Assembly (NCBI GenBank): GCA_964350585.1
Contig: CAYGKC010000002.1
Coordinates: forward strand, 7,135 to 71,134
From: JBAYJM01 sp964350585
GTDB lineage: Bacteria > Patescibacteriota > Patescibacteriia > 2-01-FULL-39-33
Direction of reading: 5' to 3'
Length of the DNA: 64,000 nt
In this document: positions 1-7,481 of the stretch, in pieces
Position numbering within the stretch: the stretch's first letter is position 1
Layout of the letters: the number at the start of each line of letters is the position of its first letter
Position numbers and translations under genes: made by a program
Notes under the pieces: generated by a model
What the model was told of the DNA's origin: nothing
What the model saw: the letters and a program-made list of their open reading frames with translations, nothing else
Database searches by the model: none

Positions 1-6
1 TCTTTT

Positions 7-573
7 ATGGGAAAGAAAGTAAGAGAAATTATTCAATACCAGCTTAGGGATTATTTTGAAAATTCAGGAAAGTTAAGGGATAAAAATCAAGAGTTGAAGA
101 TTAACGATGATGAATATTCAAGGTTAAGAAGAGGAGAACTTGCTACTAAAGCCATTAATGAATCGCAATCATTTGAACAATTAATCAATATCGTTAGCAA
201 ATTTAAATACATAAAGGAATCATTTACAGATGACTTAAAATCACTTACTAGAAAAGAAAGAATAATAACGGGCGAGGAGTTGCGACAAGTTTTAAGTGAT
301 GTAAAATCAGAAATTGATAGCAATCTTTCAGCTGTTTACTTAGATAAGGCAAATGAGGGATTAATTGCAAGCGAGGTGGAGAAAATTATGGGAAAATATT
401 TAATTCCATCCTCGCATAATATTAAAACTAAAGCGATTGAATTAATAAAATTTGAACTGATTTCAAAAAAGCATTCATCCTCAAGTCAAAGTTCACAAGA
501 TAATAAAAGCGGAAATTTTTTTAACAAAATAAAATCAAGATTTGGATCTTGGTTTGGATCAAATAAAAAATAA
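7..573 (+). CDS. Hypothetical charged protein with Ser-rich tail
   Basis: I do not recognise this 188-residue protein. It is soluble and highly charged, with no signal peptide or membrane segment. Helix-forming stretches run over residues 1-150, followed by a Ser/Gln-rich linker (about 155-167) and a short basic-aromatic tail (NFFNKIKSRFGSWFG), which could be an amphipathic membrane-touching helix. The ATG lies six bases into the window, so a longer upstream start cannot be excluded. A flavodoxin gene follows 4 bases after the stop, so the two are probably co-transcribed. Confidence 0.6.
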   Translation: MGKKVREIIQYQLRDYFENSGKLRDKNQELKINDDEYSRLRRGELATKAINESQSFEQLINIVSKFKYIKESFTDDLKSLTRKERIITGEELRQVLSDVKSEIDSNLSAVYLDKANEGLIASEVEKIMGKYLIPSSHNIKTKAIELIKFELISKKHSSSSQSSQDNKSGNFFNKIKSRFGSWFGSNKK

Positions 574-577
574 TACT

Positions 578-1060
578 ATGAAGACCTTGGTTATTTATTA
601 CTCGTTAGATGGCAACACTGAGCACTTAGCAAATTCGATGGCTACTGTTGCGGAAGCTGATTTGCAGGAAGTAAAACTCAAAAAAAATATTACCAAAGGT
701 ATATTCAAATATTTTTTTGCCCTGAAGCAAATGATATTTGACAAAAAGCCGGACATTATTCCTTTTGAGAAAAATATAGCTGATTATGATATGCTAGTAA
801 TAGGAACTCCTGTTTGGGGCAGTAACTTTGCTCCGGCTATAAATTCTTTTTTTAATCAAATTGATATTGCAAATAAAAAAATAGCCCTGTACGCTTGTTT
901 TGGTTCAAGTATTGGAAATTGTTGTGAAAATATGGAAAATATTTTAAAAGAGAAAAATCAAATAATCGGCCAAAAAGGCTTTAAAAATCCATTAAAAAAT
1001 TCAAATGTTTCCAAAAAAGAGGCTGAAATTTGGATAAAAGATATGTTGGCCAGGTGCTAA
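578..1060 (+). CDS. Flavodoxin family protein
   Basis: A 160-residue flavodoxin-fold protein expected to bind FMN and act as a small electron carrier or NAD(P)H-dependent reductase in the cytoplasm. The N-terminus MKTLVIYYSLDGNTEHLA is the beta-1 strand plus the FMN phosphate-binding loop (S/T-x-x-G-N-T). The segment DYDMLVIGTPVWGSNFAPA (about residues 67-85) is the second flavin-contacting loop with its usual Trp. An upstream in-frame ATG at 542 exists, but it overlaps the preceding gene and adds residues before the first strand, so I use the ATG at 578. It forms a likely two-gene unit with the gene before it and is closed by the terminator at 1095-1120. Confidence 0.82.
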   Translation: MKTLVIYYSLDGNTEHLANSMATVAEADLQEVKLKKNITKGIFKYFFALKQMIFDKKPDIIPFEKNIADYDMLVIGTPVWGSNFAPAINSFFNQIDIANKKIALYACFGSSIGNCCENMENILKEKNQIIGQKGFKNPLKNSNVSKKEAEIWIKDMLARC

Positions 1061-1094
1061 GATAGTTGCAATTAACTAAATTTTATGTTAATAT

Positions 1095-1120
1095 AAAAAC
1101 GCATATTTAGCGTTTTTTTA
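1095..1120 (+). terminator. Rho-independent terminator after the flavodoxin gene
   Basis: The arms AAAAACGC and GCGTTTTT around a 7-base loop form an 8 bp stem running into a T tract. It separates the flavodoxin gene from tRNA-Thr. Confidence 0.75.
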
Positions 1121-1137
1121 TTGCGTTAAATAAATTT

Positions 1138-1209
1138 GCCCAAATAGCTCAGTGGTAGAGCAACCGCCTTGTAAGCGGTAGGTCGTCGGTTCGAATCCGA
1201 CTTTGGGCT
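1138..1209 (+). tRNA. tRNA-Thr (anticodon TGT)
   Basis: A 72-nt cloverleaf with a perfect 7 bp acceptor stem (GCCCAAA with TTTGGGC), discriminator T, a canonical D loop containing GG (AGTGGTA), a 5 bp anticodon stem CCGCC/GGCGG-type with loop TTGTAAG giving anticodon TGT, and a canonical T loop TTCGAAT closed by GTCGG/CCGAC. CCA is not encoded. L33 follows 22 bases later and tRNA-Trp after that, so the three are probably one transcript. Confidence 0.95.
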
Positions 1210-1231
1210 TAGGAATAATAATAATGTAATT

Positions 1232-1387
1232 ATGTCACAAGACAACATGATAAAGTTCGAATGCACGGAATGCAAAAAAGTGAATTATTTTTCAAGAAAA
1301 AATAAGAAACTTTTAAAAGAAAGGCTAGAACTAAGAAAGTATTGTAAAAGTTGCAAAAAGCATTCAATGCATAAAGAAACCAAATAG
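1232..1387 (+). CDS. rpmG: 50S ribosomal protein L33
   Basis: A 51-residue protein of normal length for bacterial L33, a component of the large ribosomal subunit near the E site. It keeps the zinc-ribbon form: C14-x2-C17 (ECTECKK) and C40-x2-C43 (KYCKSCKKH), with the typical Y-F-S-R-K-N-K segment between. A second ATG five codons in (MIKFECTEC) could be the true start, but the first ATG leaves a reasonable gap from tRNA-Thr. It sits between tRNA-Thr and tRNA-Trp. In many bacteria rpmG precedes secE-nusG, but here that operon lies elsewhere (42.6 kb, minus strand). Confidence 0.93.
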   Translation: MSQDNMIKFECTECKKVNYFSRKNKKLLKERLELRKYCKSCKKHSMHKETK

Positions 1388-1424
1388 CAAACCTGAAATA
1401 GTTTTCGGCTGAGGTTTGCCGTAT

Positions 1425-1495
1425 GGGGGTGTAGTTCAACAGTAGAACAACGGTCTCCAAAACCGTAAACGAGGGGGCGGCACCTTCCACCCCTG
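1425..1495 (+). tRNA. tRNA-Trp (anticodon CCA), divergent elbow
   Basis: A 71-nt cloverleaf: acceptor GGGGGTG/CACCCCT (first pair G-T), D stem GTTC/GAAC, anticodon stem ACGGT/ACCGT with loop CTCCAAA giving anticodon CCA, T stem GAGGG/CCTTC, and discriminator G as expected for tryptophan. The D loop is AACAGTA and lacks the GG pair. The T loop is GGCGGCA and lacks T54-T55-C56, so the normal G18-psi55 and G19-C56 contacts cannot form. The anticodon arm and discriminator leave little doubt about identity. Function depends on an unusual elbow or on sequence error. Confidence 0.82.
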
Positions 1496-1500
1496 CAAAT

Positions 1501-1526
1501 AAAACGGGCTATAGGCCCGTTTTTAG
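1501..1526 (+). terminator. Rho-independent terminator after tRNA-Trp
   Basis: Perfect 9 bp stem AAAACGGGC / GCCCGTTTT with a 5-base loop and a T tail, directly after tRNA-Trp. It closes the tRNA-Thr, L33, tRNA-Trp unit. Confidence 0.9.
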
Positions 1527-1569
1527 GTTGTGTTAATTGTTATTTAAGATTGTTGTTTTAACTTTATAG

Positions 1570-1869
1570 ATGGCAAATGATAAGTGGGTAAAAATAAAAC
1601 AAGAGTATAGCAGTTTGATTGATACAATAAATCAATTAATTCAAAATGCCCAAATTAGTGAAAAGGAATATTGGAATGATGTCAAAAAACAGCTGCAAGA
1701 TGCAAAAAAAGAGGCTGAGCAAAAGATAGAGTTATTGGAAAATGAGACGGGTGAAGTCTCAGAATATATTGACAGTTCTTATGACCAGATTATCGAAGAT
1801 TTAAGTCAAGTATTTACTTATATTAAGGAAAAATATGATCTAGGGGACAGTAATGAAACTGGATCTTAA
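1570..1869 (+). CDS. Hypothetical coiled-coil protein
   Basis: A 99-residue acidic protein that I do not recognise. Heptad-like spacing of hydrophobic residues across about residues 10-60 (with KKQLQDAKKEAEQKIELLEN in the middle) predicts a long coiled coil, followed by a second helix around residues 70-92. It has no signal peptide or membrane segment. It stands alone after a terminator. It could be an oligomerising structural protein, but nothing in the sequence gives a function. Confidence 0.6.
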   Translation: MANDKWVKIKQEYSSLIDTINQLIQNAQISEKEYWNDVKKQLQDAKKEAEQKIELLENETGEVSEYIDSSYDQIIEDLSQVFTYIKEKYDLGDSNETGS

Positions 1870-1997
1870 AAAATACTGTGTTTAATTATTATGCAGATTT
1901 AAATAAAAATTAAATATTGACATATAACTAAAATTCTGTCGTCCAATATTGTGGGAAAAGGTCGTATTATTAATAAAATTATAACTAATTTAAATAT

Positions 1998-2183
1998 ATG
2001 GCACGATCAAAAAGAGGTTTGGCTTCTGCTGATCAATCAACTAGAGAAAGAGTATCTAGAATGGGCGGACAGTCATCCAGAGGCGGAGGTAGACAAGGCG
2101 GTGGACAAGGAAAAAACGATAATGGCGGCGGTGGAAAAGGAAGAGGACGAAGCGGAGAAAGTGAAGAAGAAGGCGAATGGTAG
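1998..2183 (+). CDS. KGG-like small basic Gly-rich protein (copy 1)
   Basis: A 61-residue protein. Its first half, RGLASADQSTRERVSRMGGQ, matches the second mini-protein at 4170-4337 (RGLGSATQETRERVAREGGK) closely enough to show common descent. The GGQSSRGGGRQGG segment resembles the short Gly-Gly repeats of KGG-type stress proteins such as YciG. The C-terminal third (GKGRGRSGESEEEGEW) is a low-complexity basic-then-acidic tail absent from copy 2. A longer overlapping frame at 1951-2268 was rejected because homology to copy 2 identifies this frame as the coding one. A clear terminator follows. Function is unknown; nucleic-acid binding or stress protection is an inference from composition. Confidence 0.7.
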   Translation: MARSKRGLASADQSTRERVSRMGGQSSRGGGRQGGGQGKNDNGGGGKGRGRSGESEEEGEW

Positions 2184-2199
2184 AGAAAGTGTAAAATTA

Positions 2200-2230
2200 A
2201 AAGAATTGCCCTGTATGGGCAATTCTTTTT
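2200..2230 (+). terminator. Rho-independent terminator
   Basis: Arms AAAGAATTGCC and GGCAATTCTTT around CTGTATG-type loop bases, followed by T residues. It ends the transcript of the KGG-like gene. Confidence 0.8.
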
Positions 2231-2278
2231 GGTTAACTTTAAAAGTTAGAATAAATGTGCTAAAATAGTAGAACTTTT

Positions 2279-4051
2279 ATGAAAAAAAATAATACAGGAA
2301 AAACCCTAAGATATTTTTGGCAGGCTTTAAAGGAGCATAGGCTCATTACTTTTGTTATTTGGGGCGCAATACTAGGCGCTTCGATTGTTGAAATTATAAT
2401 TCCTCTTTATTTTAAGGATTTTTTCAACAAATTAGCAAGTAATGTGAATAAGGACATTGTTTTTCCTTCTATAATTTCATTGCTGATAATAATTGCACTG
2501 TACAAGCTCTTACGGTGGTTTTTGTGGAGAATCGCCGGATTTTCTATGAGCCATCAGCAATCTAAAATAGTTGCAGAACTTTCCGATAAGTGCTTCAAGA
2601 ACTTACACAAGCATTCATTTTCATTTTTTAACAACAATTTTGTCGGTTCTCTTGTGAAAAGGGTTAAATGGTTTACCGGAGCTTTTGAAACAGTTAATGA
2701 TGAGCTTGTTTATCATATTATTCCGATGTTTGTAAACATTATTGCCATTGTAATAGTGCTTTCTTTTATTAATATATATTTGGCACTTGGTATATTAACT
2801 TGGGTGGTAGTATTTTTAACCATCAATTGGTTTTTTACAAATTACAAACTAAAATACGATATAAAAAGGAATGAGATTGAGTCGAAGGCAACCGGTTTTT
2901 TGGCAGATACCATTACTAACAATTCAAACGTAAAGTTGTTTAACGGTTACAAAAGGGAAGTTGATGGTTTTTTTAACATAAATGATGACTTGCGGAGGGT
3001 GAGGAGATTTGCTTGGTTTTTGGGAGATACTTTTGAGTCGATTCAAGGGTTTTTAATGATAGTATTGGAAATAGGGATGTTTGTTGCTGCGGCTTGGTTT
3101 TGGCAGAAAGGGCAATTGACTGTTGGAGACTTTGTTTTGCTCCAGGCATATTTGATAAACATTTTCATGGTAGTTTGGAATTTCGGAAGGGTAATTAGAA
3201 GAATCTATGAGGCTCTTTCTAACGCGGATGAAATGACCCAAATTTTGGAAACTACGCATGAGATTGTCGATATCCCAAGAGCAAAAGAATTAGTAGTAGT
3301 TAAAGGCAAGATAGAATTAAAAAAGGCACTATTTAATTATAATGAAACAAGGTCTGTAATAAAAAAAGTCGATTTGGAAATTCCTCCAAGGCAAAGAATT
3401 GCAATTATCGGTCCCTCAGGCGCGGGAAAAACTACTATAGTTAAATTGTTATTCAGGATGCATGAATTAACGTCGGGTAAAATTTTAATAGATGGTCAGG
3501 ATATTTCCAAAGTGACGCAGGAAAGTTTATGGAAAAATGTTAGTCTTGTGCCCCAAGATCCTATTTTATTTCACAGGACTCTTATGGAAAATATTAAGTA
3601 TGGCAATCCCAATGCTAGTGAAGAAGAAGTTTTAGAAGCATCGAAGGCAGCTCATTGTCATGAATTTATTATTAATTGCCCTGATGGCTATGAAACTTAT
3701 GTGGGTGAAAGGGGAATTAAACTTTCTGGCGGAGAAAGGCAAAGGGTGGCGATTGCGAGAGCCATACTTAAGAATGCTCCCATTTTAATTTTGGACGAAG
3801 CCACTTCAAGTTTGGACTCAGAATCTGAGCAGTTAATTCAAAATGCCCTTAATAAATTGATGGAAAATAAGACGGTTATTGTAATTGCCCATAGATTATC
3901 AACAATAAGTAAAATGGATAGAATTATTGTTATAGAAAACGGCTCCATTATTGAAGATGGCAGCCATGCAAAGCTGGCGAAAGTTAAAGATGGGCTTTAT
4001 AGTAAACTGTGGGATCTTCAAGCAGGAGGATTTCTTAAGGCAACTGAATAA
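2279..4051 (+). CDS. ABC transporter, fused permease and ATPase (MsbA-type)
   Basis: A 590-residue half-transporter that would work as a homodimer in the cytoplasmic membrane, exporting a lipid, peptide or drug. Six hydrophobic segments occupy roughly residues 20-315. The nucleotide-binding domain follows, with Walker A GPSGAGKTT at 378-386, a Q loop (VPQDP), signature LSGGERQR near 482-489, Walker B ILILDEATSSLD near 503-514, and the switch His in IAHRLS. All catalytic residues are intact and the length is normal for the family. A TAAAAT hexamer 13 bases before the ATG suggests a very short leader. It is a single-gene unit between two terminators. The substrate cannot be read from the sequence. 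Confidence 0.93.
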   Translation: MKKNNTGKTLRYFWQALKEHRLITFVIWGAILGASIVEIIIPLYFKDFFNKLASNVNKDIVFPSIISLLIIIALYKLLRWFLWRIAGFSMSHQQSKIVAELSDKCFKNLHKHSFSFFNNNFVGSLVKRVKWFTGAFETVNDELVYHIIPMFVNIIAIVIVLSFINIYLALGILTWVVVFLTINWFFTNYKLKYDIKRNEIESKATGFLADTITNNSNVKLFNGYKREVDGFFNINDDLRRVRRFAWFLGDTFESIQGFLMIVLEIGMFVAAAWFWQKGQLTVGDFVLLQAYLINIFMVVWNFGRVIRRIYEALSNADEMTQILETTHEIVDIPRAKELVVVKGKIELKKALFNYNETRSVIKKVDLEIPPRQRIAIIGPSGAGKTTIVKLLFRMHELTSGKILIDGQDISKVTQESLWKNVSLVPQDPILFHRTLMENIKYGNPNASEEEVLEASKAAHCHEFIINCPDGYETYVGERGIKLSGGERQRVAIARAILKNAPILILDEATSSLDSESEQLIQNALNKLMENKTVIVIAHRLSTISKMDRIIVIENGSIIEDGSHAKLAKVKDGLYSKLWDLQAGGFLKATE

Positions 4052-4067
4052 TTTTAGTCAAAAGTAT

Positions 4068-4096
4068 ACCCAGCCATATAAATGGCTGGGTTTTTT
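4068..4096 (+). terminator. Rho-independent terminator after the ABC gene
   Basis: Perfect 9 bp stem CCCAGCCAT / ATGGCTGGG with a 4-base loop followed by six T. Confidence 0.9.
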
Positions 4097-4129
4097 GGTA
4101 ATAAATCAATACTACAGACGTTTTATTAT

Positions 4130-4158
4130 TTGAGGGCAATATTGCCGGTAGAATAATA
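4130..4158 (+). promoter_or_regulatory. Putative promoter with palindromic operator
   Basis: TTGAGG (4130-4135) and ATAATA (4153-4158) are 17 bases apart, 12 bases before the start of the second KGG-like gene. The spacer contains the perfect 12-base palindrome GGCAATATTGCC (4135-4146), a plausible repressor site. The promoter is weak by consensus. Confidence 0.4.
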
Positions 4159-4169
4159 AAATTAAATAT

Positions 4170-4337
4170 ATGGCTAAAAGAGGATTAGGCAGCGCCACCC
4201 AAGAAACTCGTGAAAGAGTGGCTCGTGAAGGCGGCAAAGCTGCTCAAAGAAGCGGAAAAGCACATAAATTAACAACAGAAGAAAGAAGAAAGGGCGGACA
4301 ATCGTCAAGAGGGGGCGGTAGAAGACCTGTTCTATAA
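4170..4337 (+). CDS. KGG-like small basic protein (copy 2)
   Basis: A 55-residue basic protein, too short for usual gene callers but flanked by a promoter-like region and a strong terminator. It starts MAKRGLGSATQETRERVARE, contains two Gly-Gly centred units (EGGKAAQRSG and RKGGQSSRGGG) in the style of KGG stress-protein repeats, and ends RRPVL. The first 20 residues pair with those of the protein at 1998-2183. Such repeats are known from YciG and con-10 type general stress proteins. Function in this lineage is unknown. Confidence 0.75.
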   Translation: MAKRGLGSATQETRERVAREGGKAAQRSGKAHKLTTEERRKGGQSSRGGGRRPVL

Positions 4338-4339
4338 AC

Positions 4340-4367
4340 AAAAAGCGTCGCAATGCGGCGCTTTTTA
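4340..4367 (+). terminator. Rho-independent terminator
   Basis: Arms AAAAAGCG and CGCTTTTT closed by a GC-rich inner stem, with T tail, two bases after the stop of the KGG-like gene. Confidence 0.85.
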
Positions 4368-4441
4368 TTTATATAAATATTGTTTTAATTTTTGGGCTTT
4401 AAGATAAAAGGTAGAAATCGTTTAATGCATAAAAAATAACC

Positions 4442-4603
4442 ATGAAAACATTAATTTATACCACTATCTTTGCCATGATAATTATAATATCATTTTTGAT
4501 TTGGTGGGCTCTAGCTATGGTTAATGTTATAAAAATGGATCTGACTGGTAGCGGACAAACAAACGACTATTTTATGGTTCAATTGCACAATGCAAAAAAA
4601 TAA
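4442..4603 (+). CDS. Small single-pass membrane protein
   Basis: A 53-residue protein with a short N-terminus, one strongly hydrophobic segment at about residues 9-30 (IFAMIIIISFLIWWALAM) and a polar C-terminal tail. It is too short to assign by motif. Start ATG at 4442 and stop TAA at 4601-4603. It converges with the minus-strand gene that ends 4 bases later. Confidence 0.5.
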   Translation: MKTLIYTTIFAMIIIISFLIWWALAMVNVIKMDLTGSGQTNDYFMVQLHNAKK

Positions 4604-4606
4604 ATT

Positions 4607-4990
4607 TTATTTTACCTCTTCTTTACAAATATAATATTCTTGAAAAGCTGCTTCTTTAAGAAGTTTTGCGGCATCAATTGCCTTTAATCTTGCTGATTTT
4701 TTGTTCTCTTTAGCACTGCTTTTTAGATCGTCCATTAATTCTCCGCTTAATAATTCTTTTGCTGAGGCAATTACAATTTTATAGGCCTCATTTGCTTCTT
4801 TTATTGCATTGGCATAAATCTTATTACTTTCCTTTATCTGTAATCTATACATTTTACGGCATTGCCTGATTTCTTTTGAATCTTCGGAAGTTAGTTTTGC
4901 TGTTACTGATTTTGCCAAAAAAAAGAACGTACCTGCAATAAGAAGGGGAAATAAAATTATTATAAAAAAATGTGTTGCTTTTCTAGTCAT
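4607..4990 (-). CDS. Secreted or membrane-anchored helical protein
   Basis: A 127-residue protein with an N-terminal hydrophobic segment (about residues 8-30, FFIIILFPLLIAGTFFFLA) that is either a signal peptide or an anchor. A highly charged, Ala/Lys-rich helical domain follows, with coiled-coil character and two Cys (near residues 44 and 122). I do not recognise the family. An extended -10 promoter lies 15 bases upstream. It probably sits on the outer face of the membrane. Confidence 0.6.
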   Translation of the reverse strand: MTRKATHFFIIILFPLLIAGTFFFLAKSVTAKLTSEDSKEIRQCRKMYRLQIKESNKIYANAIKEANEAYKIVIASAKELLSGELMDDLKSSAKENKKSARLKAIDAAKLLKEAAFQEYYICKEEVK

Positions 4991-5004
4991 TTTATATTCC
5001 TTAT

Positions 5005-5013
5005 ATTATAGCA
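5005..5013 (-). promoter_or_regulatory. Extended -10 promoter for the minus-strand helical protein
   Basis: Read on the minus strand the sequence is TGCTATAAT, a perfect extended -10 element. It places the transcription start only about 8 bases before the ATG at 4990. The -35 region is poor, as expected for extended -10 promoters. The same TGCTATAAT recurs at 8021, 16330 and 43113. Confidence 0.55.
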
Positions 5014-5088
5014 AATTATGGCTAAAAAGGGAAGCTCTAAGATCAGAATTGGAGATAAGGTATTTTTTTGTTATAATAGTAATGAATT

Positions 5089-6363
5089 ATGTTTAAATAT
5101 TTTTTTAAGAAAACTTTTATTTATACCATTGCTGTTTCAGCTTTGTTTTTATTTATTTTACCCTTGAATGCTGAAGCCGCTACTAAAATTTCAAAGCCGG
5201 AAGTAATCAATCCCCAACATTTTTTTGGGAGATTTGTAATCCAAACTCCGGATAATGTACTTTGGTTTATTGCCAAAGAAGATGGAAAACGTTTCTCTTT
5301 AAAAAATAGTGATGACTTAAATTGGTTTATCCAAAATTTGGCAAAAGAAATTTCAGATGAAGAACTAAAGCTTATTAGAAGTCACGTTACTGGTAAAAAG
5401 GTAAAGGAAGCTGAAAAATATTATGGCAATTTGGTTTATTCAACAAAAGCAACTTCAAGTATCTGGTATGTTAATCCGGCAGACGGCATAAGGTATCCGG
5501 TTAGAAGTTTTGGTGATTTTTTCAATATTCAAAAAATTATTGGTAAGAAACTTACAAAGGAGAATATTAACAAATTCAAATTAAATGAAGATCAGATTAC
5601 TTATGATCCGGCTTTTTGCGAGACAGCTTATGTAGGATATAATGGAAAATTTTTCTTTGGCCAAAGTTATTCTGATAAAGTCCTTTCACTCGCGTCACTT
5701 ACAAAATTAATGACAGCCTTGGTTTTGGAAGATATAGCTGATATTGATTGGAATAAGACCGTAACTATAACTGAAGAGCAAATTAACTATCCTTATAAGT
5801 ACGCAGAAAAAGGCCAAACAAGCGAAATAGCCTTAAGAGCGGGCGACCAAGTAAGTTTTTATGATTTGTGGACGGCTATGTTGACTGCTTCTTCAAATCA
5901 ATCTTCAGTAATTTTGGCAGACAACTCCGGTCTTGGCAGGAAAGGGTTTATTGAGGCTATGAATCAAAAGGCTAAAAGCCTTGGTCTGAAAAAAACAGTG
6001 TTTTATGATATGTCAGGATTGGATCCGGATAATGTTAGTACTGCTAGGGAATTTGCAATAATAGCTAAAGAAGCTTTTGAGAATCCTGCCATTGCCTATT
6101 CTACACAAATCAACAATTATTTTGTAAGTGTTAAAGGAGTTAATGGAATTAACAGGAATATACCGGTAACCAATAGAAACTACAGCCTTTTAGCAATGGG
6201 CGCAGACGCTTCAAAAACAGGATTTTTGATAGAAGCTCAGCGAAATGTTGCTTTGAAGAAGAATGGGAGTATTTATATTGTAATGCATGCATTAAGTACA
6301 GCTCAGCGGAATACTATTTTGTCAAAACTTTTTAAAGAACCTCAACTCTCCTATAATAAATAA
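5089..6363 (+). CDS. D-alanyl-D-alanine carboxypeptidase (peptidase S11)
   Basis: A 424-residue secreted penicillin-binding protein that trims the terminal D-Ala from peptidoglycan stems. Residues 1-31 are a signal peptide ending AEA. The S11 catalytic motifs are all present: SLTK (S203, K206), SSN (268-270) and KTG (376-378). Between the signal and the enzyme (about residues 45-165) lie two copies of a short aromatic motif (NVLWFIAKEDGKRF and SIWYVNPADGIRYP) that also occurs in the S-layer-like protein at 51350. A TTGGAG-17-TATAAT promoter at 5049-5077 puts the start of transcription about 5 bases before the ATG. It probably acts in the periplasm or wall. Confidence 0.88.
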   Translation: MFKYFFKKTFIYTIAVSALFLFILPLNAEAATKISKPEVINPQHFFGRFVIQTPDNVLWFIAKEDGKRFSLKNSDDLNWFIQNLAKEISDEELKLIRSHVTGKKVKEAEKYYGNLVYSTKATSSIWYVNPADGIRYPVRSFGDFFNIQKIIGKKLTKENINKFKLNEDQITYDPAFCETAYVGYNGKFFFGQSYSDKVLSLASLTKLMTALVLEDIADIDWNKTVTITEEQINYPYKYAEKGQTSEIALRAGDQVSFYDLWTAMLTASSNQSSVILADNSGLGRKGFIEAMNQKAKSLGLKKTVFYDMSGLDPDNVSTAREFAIIAKEAFENPAIAYSTQINNYFVSVKGVNGINRNIPVTNRNYSLLAMGADASKTGFLIEAQRNVALKKNGSIYIVMHALSTAQRNTILSKLFKEPQLSYNK

Positions 6364-6392
6364 GTTTTTAATTAATATTAACTTTAAATGTA

Positions 6393-6746
6393 ATGAATAA
6401 ATTACAAGAGTGTTTTAATCGTATTTGTGAGATCAAGAAAGAACAAAAAAGGATAAAAAGCGTTTACAGAGATGCTTTGAACTCCTCACCTTCCTATCAA
6501 AAAATAGCTGAAGAACTAAAAGAATTAAGGGAAAAGAAAAAGAAATTCGAAGAAGGAATTAGAGCTGATTTCTCGTCTGAGTTTACGAAGTTGGATGACA
6601 TTAAAATTGATTTGGAAAGCGAATTTGAATTATTAAACGATATTGCGATAACTCAGCTTATGAAAGGTGAAACTTTAAAAGTTACTGATCAATATGAAAA
6701 TGCTTATGATCCGATTTTCAGTGTTAAATTTAAGAGAGTAAACTAA
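6393..6746 (+). CDS. Hypothetical coiled-coil protein
   Basis: A 117-residue charged protein, not recognised. Residues about 5-55 form a predicted coiled coil rich in Lys and Glu (KIAEELKELREKKKKFEEG), followed by a more hydrophobic C-terminal half. It has no signal peptide. It lies 30 bases after the carboxypeptidase and 27 bases before the SanA-like gene, so it may belong to the same transcript. Confidence 0.55.
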   Translation: MNKLQECFNRICEIKKEQKRIKSVYRDALNSSPSYQKIAEELKELREKKKKFEEGIRADFSSEFTKLDDIKIDLESEFELLNDIAITQLMKGETLKVTDQYENAYDPIFSVKFKRVN

Positions 6747-6772
6747 TTATTTATATAATACTTCAGTTTAAG

Positions 6773-7426
6773 ATGAAAAATTTTATTCTAACGGTATTTA
6801 TTGTCTTAATCGCAACTGTCTTGTCTCTATTTATGATGAATTGGCGGGTAATTACTTGTGGAGAAAAGTATATAGTTGATGACATTCAATCCTTGCCAGA
6901 AGCGGATGCGGTGATGATTTTGGGAGCAAGAGTTTATGGCAGTAATTCTATGAGTGCCACGTTAACTGATCGCACTGATACGGCTATAAATGTATATCAA
7001 AATGGCAAGGCAAATAAAATTTTAGTCTCAGGCGACCATGGTCAAGACGATTATGATGAAGTTAACGCTGTTAAAAATTATCTTTTGGAAAAAGATATTA
7101 ATCCTTCTGATATTTTTTTGGATCATGCCGGTTTTAACACCTATGACAGTATGTATAGGGCTAAAAAAATTTTTGGCGTCAGGTCATTAATAATAGCAAC
7201 TCAAAATTTCCATTTGCCTCGAGCTGTTTGTTTGGCGAGGAATAGGGGAATTGAAGCATATGGAATAAGCGCTGACTTACGTCCTTATCTAACGCAAAGG
7301 GAGAATAATTATCGGGAATTTTTTGCAAGAATAAAAGCTTTTGTATATTTGTTAATTAATCCCGATCCTAAATTTTTAGGATTGGAAATTCCAATTGAAG
7401 GCGACGGTCAATTAACTTGGGATTAA
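6773..7426 (+). CDS. SanA/YdcF-like DUF218 envelope protein
   Basis: A 217-residue protein with one N-terminal membrane segment (about residues 4-25) and a DUF218 domain. Recognisable family blocks are DAVMILGARVYG near residue 45, the LTDRTDTAINVYQNGKANKILVSG region, a Tyr/Asp-rich block NTYDSMYRAKKIF, and the NFHLPRAVCLARNRGI motif near residues 145-160. SanA and YdcF relatives act at the outer side of the cytoplasmic membrane and affect the envelope barrier. The biochemical reaction is not settled. It follows a cell-wall enzyme gene, in keeping with an envelope role. Confidence 0.85.
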   Translation: MKNFILTVFIVLIATVLSLFMMNWRVITCGEKYIVDDIQSLPEADAVMILGARVYGSNSMSATLTDRTDTAINVYQNGKANKILVSGDHGQDDYDEVNAVKNYLLEKDINPSDIFLDHAGFNTYDSMYRAKKIFGVRSLIIATQNFHLPRAVCLARNRGIEAYGISADLRPYLTQRENNYREFFARIKAFVYLLINPDPKFLGLEIPIEGDGQLTWD

Positions 7427-7436
7427 CTCAAAAAAA

Positions 7437-7468
7437 ATAACCCGTTTCGACGTACGAAACGGGTTTTG
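7437..7468. terminator. Bidirectional terminator
   Basis: An 11 bp perfect stem AACCCGTTTCG / CGAAACGGGTT with a 5-base loop, with A on one side and T on the other. It serves the plus-strand DUF218 gene and the converging minus-strand EamA gene. Confidence 0.85.
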
Positions 7469-7481
7469 TCTATTGGATTAT

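Noticed and set aside
1951..2268. Longer open frame overlapping the KGG-like gene
   Set aside because: The frame at 1998-2183 is homologous to the mini-protein at 4170-4337. The longer frame continues through the terminator at 2200-2230.
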